Shown here piece by piece: positions 22,383 to 33,254 of a stretch of DNA of 64,000 bases. Position 1 is the stretch's first letter, and the number at the start of each line of letters is the position of its first letter. Both the position numbers and the translations under genes were made by a program. Location: the NCBI GenBank assembly GCA_026874595.1, contig CM049315.1, forward strand, positions 36,162,164 to 36,226,163, given 5' to 3'. The notes under the pieces are model-generated. The model worked only from the letters and a program-made list of their open reading frames with translations. It was not told the DNA's origin and made no database searches. The DNA comes from Sipunculus nudus (Eukaryota > Annelida > Sipuncula > Golfingiida > Sipunculidae).

Positions 22383-23741
22383 CTACAATGTAAATGGTAT
22401 GTCTGCATCCCTAAAACAATTTCTCATTCCACTTATCACTGCTTCTTTGTACACTAACGCTGATCCATCCCTGTACCTGCAGGTTTCAGCTGCGGTTCGG
22501 TAGTGATGGACCAAGCCGTCGCTTGGCTTGACCCAAGCGTATGTGTAGCCTTTGATGTACTCTCCTGGTTCATGTACAGTGAGTACAACCACATAAGCAG
22601 GCCTGCTGACAGATTTGAAATTTTCTTCTTCTTTCCATAATGAAAACTGGCTTGCCTTAAGAGAGGTGTGGTCTTTGGCCTTTAAATTTTTACCTGGTAC
22701 ACAGAATCGTTTTCTCTCCAAACGATAACCCGCAGCATAATCACTGTAATATGTCCTCATCTTTCTCATTAGATCGGGGTATATTTTCATAAAATTATCT
22801 TTCTGCATTTTTAGCTGTTGTGGATCATCAAATGTTCTGTATTTTGGTATGAGAAATTCATCAAAATCATAAACTCCGATATACTCAAAGTCTTCCATGA
22901 GTGTATACAAACAATGATTCAAGAGTGTGTCATGAGCATGTGCAAACAAACCTGTGCGCCAAGGCTCGTTCCATGTCACAATATCCAAATATCCCATTGT
23001 GACGTAATAATTAAAAACACGATCCACTTCAGGTGATGTGTTGTAATTATCATACAGATATATTTTGGTAACTCCAAGCAGTCGCTGCATTTCCATCCAC
23101 TCAGCGATGATATATGGGGATGTTATGTTAAATATTGTTGGCAAACAAACAGCAAACCCTTTACCCTCTTGATCCCAGTGGATCCGTTTACCGACTTTTG
23201 ATACTCTGGCCGAGCCCCAAGAGGTACCATGTAGGACAACCGAACTCTCATCATATCTTGCCTCCATTGGCAATTCACAAACAAACATAGCAGTACGATT
23301 TAGAAGCACACGCCAAGCATCATTTATTGTTATCATCATCCCTGTTCCTTTAACAGTCCATGATGCAGTTTTTGTGGTCACGTGACACCAAAAGGGAGGG
23401 GTTGATTTCTCTTCCTCTGTCATCAAATGTCCAAACATCCGCAGAGTGGCTCTTTTTGATTCTCTAAGATCAAGAAAAGAAGTTCTTGGATGTATGTAAA
23501 TTGTGTATTCAGACTTGACATGCACTGAAAAGGTTGTGTTTTTCGGGAAATGATTCATATGCTTTGGGATAGCAACATCTCCAAATAGTGTGATGACTAC
23601 ATAGGAAATGAGCAAGATGAAACCAACCAGTACAACACCATAAAAATATGTGATATAACTTTTTCTGGGGATGATTAACCAAGTAAACAACTTGCATGCA
23701 GAAACAACATTGTATTTGTAGCAACTTCCTAATCGAGCCAT
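22383..23741 (-). CDS. Glycosyltransferase family 92 protein, type II membrane
   Basis: Intact 452-codon intronless gene. Residues 1-29 form a short basic cytosolic tail, and residues ~30-53 (ITYFYGVVLVGFILLISYVV) a signal anchor, as in Golgi type II glycosyltransferases. A stem and a lumenal catalytic domain (PF01697, formerly DUF23) follow. Landmarks: NITSPYIIAEW (205-215), LYDNYN (229-234), the metal-binding DxD-like YDFDEFLIPK (291-300), and VHHYR (411-415). Sequons are N68, N148 and N205. The length fits the family, whose characterised member in C. elegans is a beta-1,4-galactosyltransferase acting on N-glycan core fucose; the substrate here is unknown. The start is supported by an in-frame TGA 18 nt upstream. 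The short frame overlapping the 5' end (23509-23760) is a shadow. No neighbour on this strand suggests a cluster. Confidence 0.93.
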   Translation of the reverse strand: MARLGSCYKYNVVSACKLFTWLIIPRKSYITYFYGVVLVGFILLISYVVITLFGDVAIPKHMNHFPKNTTFSVHVKSEYTIYIHPRTSFLDLRESKRATLRMFGHLMTEEEKSTPPFWCHVTTKTASWTVKGTGMMITINDAWRVLLNRTAMFVCELPMEARYDESSVVLHGTSWGSARVSKVGKRIHWDQEGKGFAVCLPTIFNITSPYIIAEWMEMQRLLGVTKIYLYDNYNTSPEVDRVFNYYVTMGYLDIVTWNEPWRTGLFAHAHDTLLNHCLYTLMEDFEYIGVYDFDEFLIPKYRTFDDPQQLKMQKDNFMKIYPDLMRKMRTYYSDYAAGYRLERKRFCVPGKNLKAKDHTSLKASQFSLWKEEENFKSVSRPAYVVVLTVHEPGEYIKGYTYAWVKPSDGLVHHYRTAAETCRYRDGSALVYKEAVISGMRNCFRDADIPFTL

Positions 23742-23822
23742 AATAAATGGATGTGTTCATGCAAAAGGTTTAAGTGCACTAAACTTGTAAAATTTGTCGC
23801 AACCTCATCATGTTCTTAGTCT

Positions 23823-23830
23823 TATATATG
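23823..23830 (-). promoter_or_regulatory. Possible TATA box of the GT92 gene
   Basis: The minus strand reads CATATATAAGAC here, about 80-90 bp upstream of the GT92 ATG. A start site ~30 nt downstream would leave a short leader with two upstream ATGs (about 23810 and 23761). Not tested. Confidence 0.35.
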
Positions 23831-23844
23831 GCAGTTCCGGCAGC

Positions 23845-24346
23845 AAAGTTGTTCATCCTACAGTCAGTTCACAGTCGCATGAATCGTTATTGGTGGGCGT
23901 TATTCTGGCCTACATCCGGCTAAAACCGCCAATATATACTGATCCCACTAACTTCGGAACGGACTTCGTGGATTATGTGTTTTGGGCCAAATGTCATTAT
24001 CAGACACAAATAACGATTCATGCGAGTGTGGTCAGTTCGGCTGAAGTGGGGCAATTTTCAGTTGTCAACTGCAAAGTGCAGGCATGGGGCGAGACGTACT
24101 AACACACCTCAATTATCACCTCGTGGTCATTCGGACATTAGTGGCACTGACAGTGTAGTATCGATCATCAGTTACAGTGATACACTCACGGGTGCATTAG
24201 GAAGACTGCAGTTGCAAGGGAAGCGGCGATCCCAGTATGTTTCGGCCTAAGACAAGTTCGGCCAAGTACAAACTAAAACCCGGTCGTCGGAGTCGGATTC
24301 TGGAGGTTAAAATGCCTTGAGAACTTTGAGCAAGGGAAATTCTTTC
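23845..24346. other. Intergenic with an inverted repeat
   Basis: GCATGAATCGTTAT (about 23878-23891) is found inverted as ATAACGATTCATGC (about 24009-24022), spanning ~145 bp. No gene is supported; the 102- and 76-codon plus frames have no known domain. Confidence 0.4.
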
Positions 24347-24354
24347 ATCAGGGG

Positions 24355-24758
24355 TAGGGCTGAAAGGAGTACTCGAGTACTCGAGTCCGGGTAATACTTA
24401 CCGAGTACTCGAGTCCAAGATTTGGACTCGAGTACTCTTGTATGTACATGCATATATGTATATTACTGCAAATTTTAGGACAGTCTGTAGAATAATTATC
24501 CATTGTCGTAGCCTGGCGTAGGGCTCTAAACATATGCTAGTCAAATTAATCGAGGTCTTGTTATGACATATATCTATTCCTTCGTTGCGATAAAGTTAAG
24601 CCGTCACTAAGTCAAATTTATGCATATTTTGCATCGGTAAACAGATGTCCGTTTTATCTTCACAGCGTTGCCATGGTAACGAGTACTCGAGTCCGAGACG
24701 GGTAATGCTTATCGATCGGGTACTCGAGTCCAAAAATTTTGTACCCGATTCAGCCATA
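24355..24758. mobile_element. hAT-type MITE with 8-bp target duplication ATCAGGGG
   Basis: The 404-bp element starts TAGGGCTGAAAGGAGTAC and ends GTACCCGATTCAGCCATA, giving imperfect ~18-bp terminal inverted repeats. Perfect direct repeats ATCAGGGG occupy 24347-24354 and 24759-24766. The interior carries many ACTCGAG motifs near both ends. An 8-bp duplication with T/C-A-GGG termini is the hallmark of hAT transposons. It encodes no transposase, so it is non-autonomous. Confidence 0.85.
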
Positions 24759-24766
24759 ATCAGGGG

Positions 24767-25214
24767 TCAGATATGTGACCTAAATTCGGGTTGCCATAAT
24801 CTGTTTCGTCGTGAAATGATTTTCTTATTTGTTAAAGACTGATTGCTACTGCTACCTGTACGTAAGATATCAGAGCTACACGTGTATCATAGCTGGACTG
24901 ACCCGGTAAAGTAGACTGCTCTGGGAAACGTTCAAAAACCATCACTTCGCCTCTGATGCTTGAACGATCAAGACGTGGGCCTAGTAGCCATTGCAACGTC
25001 AGGCCAGCACTTGGTAAAATCATTTTGACGTGCTAAAGGGCTAAACGTTAATCGACATAAGGGGAAATATCCGTAGCCGCCGCGATTGTTCTAGTTACCT
25101 GTTTATCACGTTTAAATAATATAGACTGGCAGTATATCTTTGGCTAAATAATTACAACCATTCCAAATTCGGAGAGACATTTCGGCCATTTGGTGATGTT
25201 AAAACTATATTCCT
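24767..25214. other. Intergenic, nothing recognised
   Basis: No element ends or gene motifs. The 63-codon minus ORF (24832-25023) is unsupported. Confidence 0.4.
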
Positions 25215-25857
25215 GTGTTGTTTAATGTTATCTGTTGGGAAAATCCGGCACTACTTCGGTACTTTTATCACGTCAGCTCACAGCACATGGACGCTTTCAA
25301 TAAGTTTGACGAACTGATACGAAAAGGATTTTACATTCACGTCCTGTATGATGAAATAAAACACCTTAAGATAATTATCAGATTTGAAGTCAGGTTAAAG
25401 GGACATAATCAGGAGCAATATTATGTCTATTCCTTTACATTATCAGTTCTGTTTTGCTTTATCCTGAGGGAGCCCTTGCTATAAGGTGACCGGGTTTGCA
25501 AATGATGCCAAATTATATCTGGGTTTTAAGAACCAGGCAAGTGGTGCCTTCCGCCAGGAGCATCTCTACGGTCAGAAGTGTGTAAAAAATTTGTTAAAGG
25601 TTCCCCAAAACTCAGTGATACAACTTGACTTTAAAAACGAAGGAACAGAGAATCAGCTAAAGGGTGACGCCCTATATAAAGGAGATCTCTCAAGAAAGGG
25701 ATTCAGTGGCACAGATCCACATACAAATATGGCCTCAAATCATCAGCCCAGTACCACAAGGCAGTCAAAAAAGCAAATAAAGGCTTGGATATTATTCGAC
25801 TTAACATTTTACTACATAACACCTTATAACATATATTATGTTTTATATATGTTCTAA
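25215..25857 (+). CDS. Possible uncharacterised gene or exons, low confidence
   Basis: Two adjacent plus-strand frames are less repeat-like than the surroundings. One is 25215-25484, with an internal ATG at 25288 starting MDAFNKFDELIRKGFYIHVL. The other spans about 25486-25857 and reads through KLYLGFKNQASGAFRQEHLY. A GT at the end of 'gaagtcag|gttaaa' (about 25392) and an AG before 25486 could join them, but I cannot confirm splicing. No domain is recognised, and the second frame runs into low-complexity sequence. It could be a genuine lineage-specific gene, a pseudogene fragment, or chance. Confidence 0.2.
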
Positions 25858-26130
25858 ATCTAATCGCTTCTAATTGCTTCTGCGAAAACCAGTGAGACTG
25901 TATTTCAAATTTAAGAAGGATGCAAGTGTCTTTTTCGACGAATGAGCTGCCAGCTGGTCAATGAGACTTTTCTGAGATTGGTCAATTCTATACGCATCGG
26001 TTCAGGTTAGTTCAAGTAAATATATACAGTATAAAGGTAGGCGATGGTAAGGGAAACTATATAATATATACAACAACGCAAGCATTAAAGAGAAAGGGAA
26101 TGTCTTCAAAACGTGCCCCTCCTAACACCC
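25858..26130. other. Intergenic, nothing recognised
   Basis: No gene or repeat was identified before the (TA)n tract. Confidence 0.4.
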
Positions 26131-26132
<2 letters not shown>

Positions 26133-26197
<65 letters not shown>

Positions 26198-26218
26198 TAT
26201 ATATATGTATATATATAT
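26133..26218. repeat. (TA)n microsatellite
   Basis: About 30 pure TA units, then interrupted TA to 26218. Confidence 0.95.
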
Positions 26219-26253
26219 CTTTATGTATTAAATCTTTAGACAAATCCACACAT

Positions 26254-26473
26254 CAGGAGCGGATCAAGGGGGGGGGGGGAGAGGGTCCAGGGGGACTGGA
26301 CCCCCTCTTTTTCATCAGAAACAACTTTTTTTAAGGGCTTCAGACAAAATTTGGGGCCTGGACCCCCCCATCCCCTTTTCCAGACCCGGGGACCTTTTTT
26401 TAGGGTTTTCCTTAGTCCTCTTGGGTTGGACTCCCCTCCCCCCTTTTTTTTCTAAATCCTGGATCCGCCCCTG
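26254..26473. mobile_element. hAT5-like MITE with 5-bp target duplication CACAT
   Basis: Begins CAGGAGCGGATC, ends TCCTGGATCCGCCCCTG, and is flanked by perfect CACAT repeats (26249-26253 and 26474-26478). It is 220 bp, with a poly-G tract near the left end and G/C-rich blocks shared with 11389-11582 and 62303-62531. Confidence 0.8.
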
Positions 26474-26478
26474 CACAT

Positions 26479-27440
26479 CCTCACATGATCAGTGCAAAAT
26501 TGTATTTTTTAAACAAGGCGAAATTTTGTGTTTCTGTTCTAGATTTATGGTGTACTGAATTACCACAAGTCCTCGTTTCAAGGCTGGTGTCCAGAGCACC
26601 AAAGATGTGCATAATATAAATGCTTTCCTGTCTTCGCATCCAAGTGTCGACGCTTAACATCCAGATTTTATTTTAAAAGTTCGGCCAGGGCATGTTCGGC
26701 CTGATTGCTGGTTAGTTCAAACCAATTCGGCCAATTCTTGCCTGGCTGAGAATTACACACTGGGGGGATCCGGGCTCCATACTCATTTCAGTTGCAGACC
26801 CATATCAAGTTCAATTCTAACTGTTGCCGACGTGAATTCGGATTTCCGCCTCTTTGTCAAAACACATTTGCTCGAATCGCCATTTGTGTGGTTATTATAC
26901 GAGAATTTTTTTAAACCACAAAATTAAAAAATGTTGGTTACCATGGTAACCTGTGTTATTGGCCTATCAAGTAATTCCGTTGTTTAAATAAATGCTGTTA
27001 CTTTATTGATTTAAACATAAAACATTCATAAAACATAAAAATAAACACTAAAATGTAGCTAATCAAAATATTTTTCCTCCAAGTGCCGTTTGTGACATTG
27101 CATTATTTACATATTATGTTGTTTGCAAATATATAAGCCTATGCAAAATTTATGCTAATATTTAACATATTTTTCCAAAATCTTATGTTCAAATATCTCC
27201 TTCTATCAAAATATAACATATTTCAGCTTACAATTTTATTAGTACACATTACTCCAGAAACAAACTTAAGATTGTTTCTTAATTCTTCCAATAGTTGCAT
27301 ACTTATGAATATTCATAACACCATATCATCTACATCTGCAGGATACATGCCCTCATAAGACAGGCCGGGACATGTCCACAAGTGAACGCGCGCGATTCCT
27401 CACAAATATTCCTCACACTGAGGGGCCTACAATGCTCCTA
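26479..27440. other. AT-rich intergenic, nothing recognised
   Basis: No gene on either strand. The 68-codon plus ORF (27152-27358) is an AT-rich chance frame. Confidence 0.5.
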
Positions 27441-27444
27441 GATT

Positions 27445-28200
27445 TTTAGCTCAGCTGACTGTAAGTGATCTGAGCTATAGCGATCACTCTTTGTCCGTCG
27501 TCCGTTCGGCCATCCGGCCATCCGGTCGTCTGTCCGTTAACAAGGCACAGATCGTAACCGCTGGACCTGGAATCTTCTTACTTTACATCCAAAGAGGTCC
27601 ATGAAAAATCTCCTTGGACACGGGAATTAGGTCTCTGTTACCCATATCCTTCGAGCTATGGGGCCCAAAAGTACCCCCCAGAATGGTCAAAAATTTCATA
27701 CAAAACTTCAATATCTCATTAACTACATCACTGATGGTCATAATTTTTGGCATACATATTGATCATGAGAAGTTTCATCAGTTCCTGCAGACTGGTGGCG
27801 CCACCTGTATTTTTCGATTTTTTACGAATTTTTTTCTCTATTTTTGAAACCTGTAAAAATGTGGACATCTGTTAACAGGACACAAATCGTAAAGACTGGA
27901 CCTAGAATCTTCATTCTTGACATTCTGAGAGACCTATGAAAAGTCTCCAGGTAAAGCAGAAATTAGGTCTCTGTTACCAATATCCTTCGAGCTATGGGGC
28001 CCCAAAGTACCCCCCAGAATAGTGAAAATTCATACAAAAACTACAATATCTCATTAACTACATCACTGATAGTCATGATTTTTGGCATACATATTGATCA
28101 TGAGATGTTTCATCAGTTTCTGCAGACTGGTGGCGCCACCTGTATTTTTCGATTTTTTTTACAAATTGTTTTCTCGATTTTTGTACGGGGGCACCAGTAC
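27445..28200 (-). repeat. Family A repeat, inverted copy
   Basis: Starts with 'agctcagctgactgtaag' and 'ctgagctatagcgatcactc', the reverse complement of the family A 3' terminus, then the tract complementary to GACGGACGAC. Two ~335-bp units follow with exact GGTGGCGCCACC at 27794-27805 and 28129-28140. The 77- and 72-codon plus ORFs are homologous to each other only because they read the same repeat unit. Confidence 0.85.
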
Positions 28201-29000
28201 ATTAAACCATAATTTCTCAGGAATAGCAGGAGCTAGCATACCCAATCTTTCTTGCAAAAATCTGTCACATAGCCACCTGCATCAATTTACATTTAACGGG
28301 AAAAAGCTTGTAAACCTTTGAAAATCTTTTCCTCCAAAATCATTCAGCGAAATTGTTCAATATTTCAAAGAAATGATTTCAGAGACGAGTTCTCTCAAGT
28401 TTGGTCAAATGGTTTGTGTTTGATGAATTTTGGCCGAGTTACTGGAATTTGAACTTGGTCATTTGGTCAAGTAAGCATACTAACATAACAAGCTCAGAAA
28501 CGACAGGAGCTAGCATTACCAAGTTTTGTGCAAATGTTGGTCACATGCCTCATATTTTAAAATTCAGGTTTTTGTGGCGCCTCCCACATCGACCTGTTTT
28601 TTACCGGCAAAAAAACTTGTAATTTTAGCCTCTTTCAGCTTTAAAGTGTTTTATGATTAAATTTTCAAGCTGAATGGTTTAATTTTTCACAAGAATTATT
28701 CTAGGTTATGGTTCTTTTAATTGTATAAGAACAGATTGGGTAAATTGACTATTGGTAGAATCATAGAAAGCTGAAGTTGGTCTTGTGGCCATTAGAAAGC
28801 TTATTTCAAACTGAGGGCTGCATTAATCTTCCTCTGCAAAACTTTTGTTTCAACTTCTGTAACATTGCACAAAAACTATTTTTAGGTGGCCTTTTTCCAT
28901 ACATCTTCGATGACTTTCTCATACACGATACTGGTGGCGGCACCTATAATCATTTTCTGTTGTTTACATCCATGCTAGTATATCAGGTGTGATATTTGTA
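28200..29000 (-). repeat. Diverged inverted copy of the family B repeat
   Basis: Segments near 28330-28440 (attgttcaatatttc, tggtcaaatggtttg, ggccgagttactgg) match the reverse complement of family B around 800-900. Mutated palindromes sit at 28574 (TGTGGCGCCTCC) and 28933 (GGTGGCGGCACC). No gene. Confidence 0.55.
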
Positions 29001-29985
29001 TAATTGGTGCATGTCAAACATACAGTTGAAAATTAATCAAGTACTTTTCAAATAATGATAAGCATGTTATCATGGAAGCATTATACCGTTTAATTTTTTC
29101 ATTCAATAATGTGTCATTAAATGAAAAGCGTTATGGATCCGCAAGGTAAAGGGAATTTAATAATATTTCTAGCATACATTGTAGGCCGCACAGACTTGCA
29201 GTCATGCTGGGCTTAAGCAATGGGTTTCAGTCGGTCCTCCTTCCACGAGGCCATCTCTCTGGCCTTAAGCAGGGCACAAATCATAACCATACTATATCAT
29301 ATACCATACATTTTAGGTAATGAAGGATCATGAATCCATGGCCAGATTTGTTGGATGCTTTGCTAAAAAATTCCTACAGTGCCTCAAAATTGATGGTTTC
29401 CATGTCAAAATTTGCCCAAATTTTGATATTTTGAAGAAATGGCAATAAATTTAATTTTATACATGAAATGTTTAAATAATCGCCGAAGCACAGTAAATTG
29501 AAATGAACTTTAATTTGCTACATTGTAGTGTATATTTTAATTTAAAATCAACAAAGTTATAGCCACTTATGTAAACATCAAAATCACTTGATAACAAACA
29601 AATAAACACAGGTTGTCATCGAAACCAACAATTTTGAAGTATTTTGGATCATTTGCCAGCTGGGCACACAGCATATTTGGATTCAGCACCTTCCATTGCC
29701 CTTGAACAGACTGTATGCCATGCATTAACACGATTTTCCTTCAGGGTCAAGATTTTTGTAAAATTGACCTTGTCTATTATAAACCATTCGTCTCTAGCAA
29801 GGATCGTCTCAACGGGTCGTAGATTTTCGGGTTCACCTCAGCGGACTTCGTCACAGAGGGATATATATGTGTGACCAATGTATCAACTTTTTTAGAAGAA
29901 TAGTTGAAAATATTGTCAACAGGAGACGCAACCGATTGGGAGCAAAAAGACGTTCTGCAACCTGTTTTACCAAGATACACATCAT
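29000..29985. other. Intergenic, nothing recognised
   Basis: AT-rich. Short frames only (for example 29644-29874 plus, 76 codons) and none with a recognised motif. Confidence 0.5.
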
Positions 29986-29989
29986 TATA

Positions 29990-30330
29990 CATGTGGTGTC
30001 CTCAGGCCACCAGGGGTATACAGGATTATACCTGTGGTGGCCGTAGGCCCCGGGGATACACAGCATCTTACCTAGTGTATCCCTAGGCCAACATGATATA
30101 CCAGCATCATATCTGTAGTGTCCTTAGGCCACCAGGGTATGAAGCATCATACTTGTGGTGTCCTTGGGACTCCAAGATATACAGCATTATAGATATACAG
30201 CATTATACATGTGATGTCCTTGTGGCACCAGGGTATACTGCATCATCCTTGTGGTGTGGTTAGGCCACCAGGGTATACATCATCTTCCTTGTGGTGTCCT
30301 TAGGCCACCAGTATATACAGCATTATACAT
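29990..30330. repeat. 40-bp minisatellite, left part
   Basis: About eight imperfect ~40-bp units of the type 'gtgatgtccttaggccacca' plus 'gtatatacagcattatacat'. The array is cut by a solo LTR at 30331 and resumes at 32157. Confidence 0.9.
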
Positions 30331-31644
30331 TGTTACAGATGTCTCTTTTATTGTGGTACGTGTCTGTAGGCATTCAGTTTCGTGTTAGGCTCAAGCCCTG
30401 GGCTTTGGTATGGCGTGTAGAGCGATAGCTGTCGTGCTAGTCTGGAATGTTCAAGCGCACGTGTATTGTTCTTTAGATTATTCGTGAAATGGAAGTGTCT
30501 AGAATTTTCGGATGAGAAGTTATAAATAGGGGCTGTGTTTTAGAGCCGGGGAGAGAGGAGAGAAATAATCCAGCGGACACAGAAGAGTGTGTGTCAGTTT
30601 GGGGACCTTTTCCGATAATTTTTTTTCGAAATTTGTGACGGGTTTTTTATATAGTCTTCAGTTTGCCTTTGGGATCACTACCCGAACTTCACTTTTGGAT
30701 TACAACAAATTGATTTTGTGATTGAACTGGACTGTTATTCTCTGAAAAGATATTATGTGAACTGTTCATCTGGTTTATATGCTTTAAAGGACTTGTTGTT
30801 CTGTGACGGTCAGTGGCGGATCCAGAGGGGGAGCTTTGGGGTCTCAAGCCCCCTCCCCCCCCCCCCCCGGGTGGAATTGTTATCATTTTTTATCAGAGAC
30901 GATTTTCATTACATTATTTCAGTTGCCGTCATACAAATATCACCCTCTAAACTCTGGGAAAAAAAGCGATCGAAAGACCGTCTTTATATTTTTTGGTTTA
31001 GGGGAATCTTTAATTGAATATAAATTCCCGAAAGAGGCGAGCAGACCGGGTATGCAAAATCGAGTTGGTGAACTTGTCATACATTCCTCATGAATAAATA
31101 TAATTATCGCGCTACAAACTGTAAAAACAAAAAACACACATTGTATGAATTATCTGACTTCAATGTCTGCTTTTTGTCTCAACTTTGTTCATAAGTTTCC
31201 AGTTGTAAACTATATCTCGAAAATATAATAAATTGCACATCTGTACCCATTTATACAAATTCATTATTTACAAATTGTCAGATCGTTTATGAAGTGGACA
31301 AATGCAAAAGGTGTATTTTGATACCCATATCCGTGGAGTCATGTTTTGTTAGTTTGTAGTCCGCAAATTATTTAATGTTAAACTGAAATTAAGACTTCAT
31401 GTTTACAAGAGATTTAATTTGGTAATGGCTATCTAATACCTCTTTCTCTCATTCATCAATAACAGTTGATTTTTTTTGTAAAATCATATTTTCTGAAGTT
31501 CAAGAATGAAAAAGGGCAGTTTTTCGTTTTTAAAAAAGGCAAAGAATAATGTTTTCTTTTAATAGTTATTAAGTGACTTAAATTCATTTAACTTATGCAA
31601 CGTTTTACTTATTATAACATTTTGAACATCAGAAGTTTACACTG

Positions 31645-31693
<49 letters not shown>

Positions 31694-31761
31694 AACACAC
31701 TTATTTATTATATAAATTGATAGATAGATAATAAGATAAATGTCTGTGGCAAGTGTCTGCG

Positions 31762-31816
<55 letters not shown>

Positions 31817-32156
31817 AAGTATCTACTAGCCTCCCCCTTGCAAAATCCTGGATCCGCCCCTGACGGTGGTGGTTTCCAGGTACTGTACACTTTGTTTATT
31901 ATACTGTGTGATTGTATTGATTTACTGTTGTACTGTTGTTTTACTGTGTAATTGTATTGAATTAGTGTATTGTAATGTTAGGGTTGTTTTAAGAATAAAT
32001 TATAGTTATTTGTTAACAAAAAAACACTGACTTCTTTATTCATTCCTCTAGACATTTCACGCTGCCTAGTGTTACAGAATCTGATTTTTATTTATCTCCG
32101 TAACAAAATTATGCTCGTCACGACTACGTGATCTGTTGTTATTAGGTTCCGTAACA
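30331..32156. mobile_element. Solo LTR (with nested MITE) inside the minisatellite
   Basis: Starts TGTTACAG and ends CCGTAACA, the TG...CA ends of an LTR with a 6-bp TGTTAC/GTAACA inverted repeat. The flanks are minisatellite on both sides, with a 4-bp duplication, ACAT versus ATAT (one mismatch). A TATA box, TATAAATA (30521-30528), and a polyadenylation signal, AATAAA (31994-31999), lie in the expected order, reading plus. Without the nested element (30811-31862) and its duplicated 5 bp it would be about 770 bp. No internal retroviral-type genes are present, consistent with LTR-LTR recombination. Superfamily inferred as Gypsy/Pao-like LTR retrotransposon, not determined. Confidence 0.65.
30811..31862. 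mobile_element. hAT5-like element with 5-bp target duplication ACGGT, nested in LTR
   Basis: Begins CAGTGGCGGATCCAG and ends CTGGATCCGCCCCTG, a 15-bp inverted repeat with one mismatch, flanked by ACGGT (30806-30810 and 31863-31867). It is 1052 bp, longer than its relatives. It contains poly-C near the left end and two (TA)n tracts (31647-31680, 31763-31813). No transposase frame is visible. Confidence 0.85.
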
Positions 32157-32490
32157 ATATGTGATGTCCTTCGGCAACCAGGGTAAACAGCATTATACAT
32201 GTGATGTCCTTAGGCCACCAGTATATACAGCATTATACATGTGATGTCCTTAGGCCACCAGTATATATACAGCATTATACATGTGATGTCCTTAGGCCAC
32301 CAGTATATACAGCATTATACATGTGATGTCCTTAGGTCACCAGTATATACAGCATTATACATGTGATGTCCTTGGGGCTCGAGGGTATACAACATCATCC
32401 TTGTCGTGTCCTCAGGCCACCAGGGTATACAGCATTATACACGTGGTGTCCTTAGCCCACAAGGGTCTACAGAATCATACCTGTCAGTGT
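32157..32490. repeat. 40-bp minisatellite, right part
   Basis: Continuation of the array at 29990-30330. 'gtgatgtcct' recurs at 32161, 32201, 32241 and about 32283, and then less regularly. Confidence 0.9.
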
Positions 32491-33250
32491 GGTGGTCTTG
32501 AATGAAAGAAGTATACTAGCAAAATATTATAGTCTGATTTCTGAGTTCTTTCATGGAACTATTTACGATATTGGCGGAAGAAAACAGATCGAGAAGGGTG
32601 CTCAGTGGGTCGGTGGCCAGAGGCCATTCGGTGTTCCAAGGCCACCATGTCGCCTGAGGCCACCCGGTGACAAAAGGCCACCATTCGCGATAGTAAACTG
32701 CCACCTGCGTTTTACCTAGTTGTCAAGTTTGCCTTTGAGCATGCGCAGTCAGGACTTCGGGGTAATTTTTCTCAGAAACTGTTAGTTTATGGAAACTACA
32801 ATTTTACTTTGTCAGAGGAGTTTTGTTATTCTTGACGCTCAGGTTGTTATCCGAAAGCGTTAGGGCGGGGCAAATACATCAGTCTATCAAGGGTAAGGTT
32901 GTTTATAGTTGTTATTACCGTACATATTTTGTTTAGATTTAGTGTGTACACGAAGGTAAAGTTGGCTTATGTGCATACGTCAGCATGTACACAGAAATGC
33001 CCAGGTAGAATCAACGTTTTATATAGAACGCTGACATTTTCTAGTATTATTTTGTAAGATTCTAGTGTAGTAATTGGTCGCACATGTTGCTTCTAGTCTC
33101 CATAATAGTGGGCTACATATTAATAAGAACACCTAGGACACGTTCTTTCTCTTTTATTTTCTTTCAATTTCATTCTGTATAACGGGGATCTTGAATCTCG
33201 TTGTTTTGTTTTCCAGTTTTCTTGTAGGTGCTGTAGGATAATGACCAAGG
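32491..33250. other. Intergenic with scattered promoter-like motifs
   Basis: GCATGCGCA (NRF1 half-site-like, about 32740) and GGGCGGGGC (GC box, about 32866) lie 130 bp apart, followed by several GTAAGG/GTAAAG donors. No coding exon could be tied to them. A non-coding first exon is possible but unsupported. Confidence 0.25.
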
Positions 33251-33254
33251 AGCA

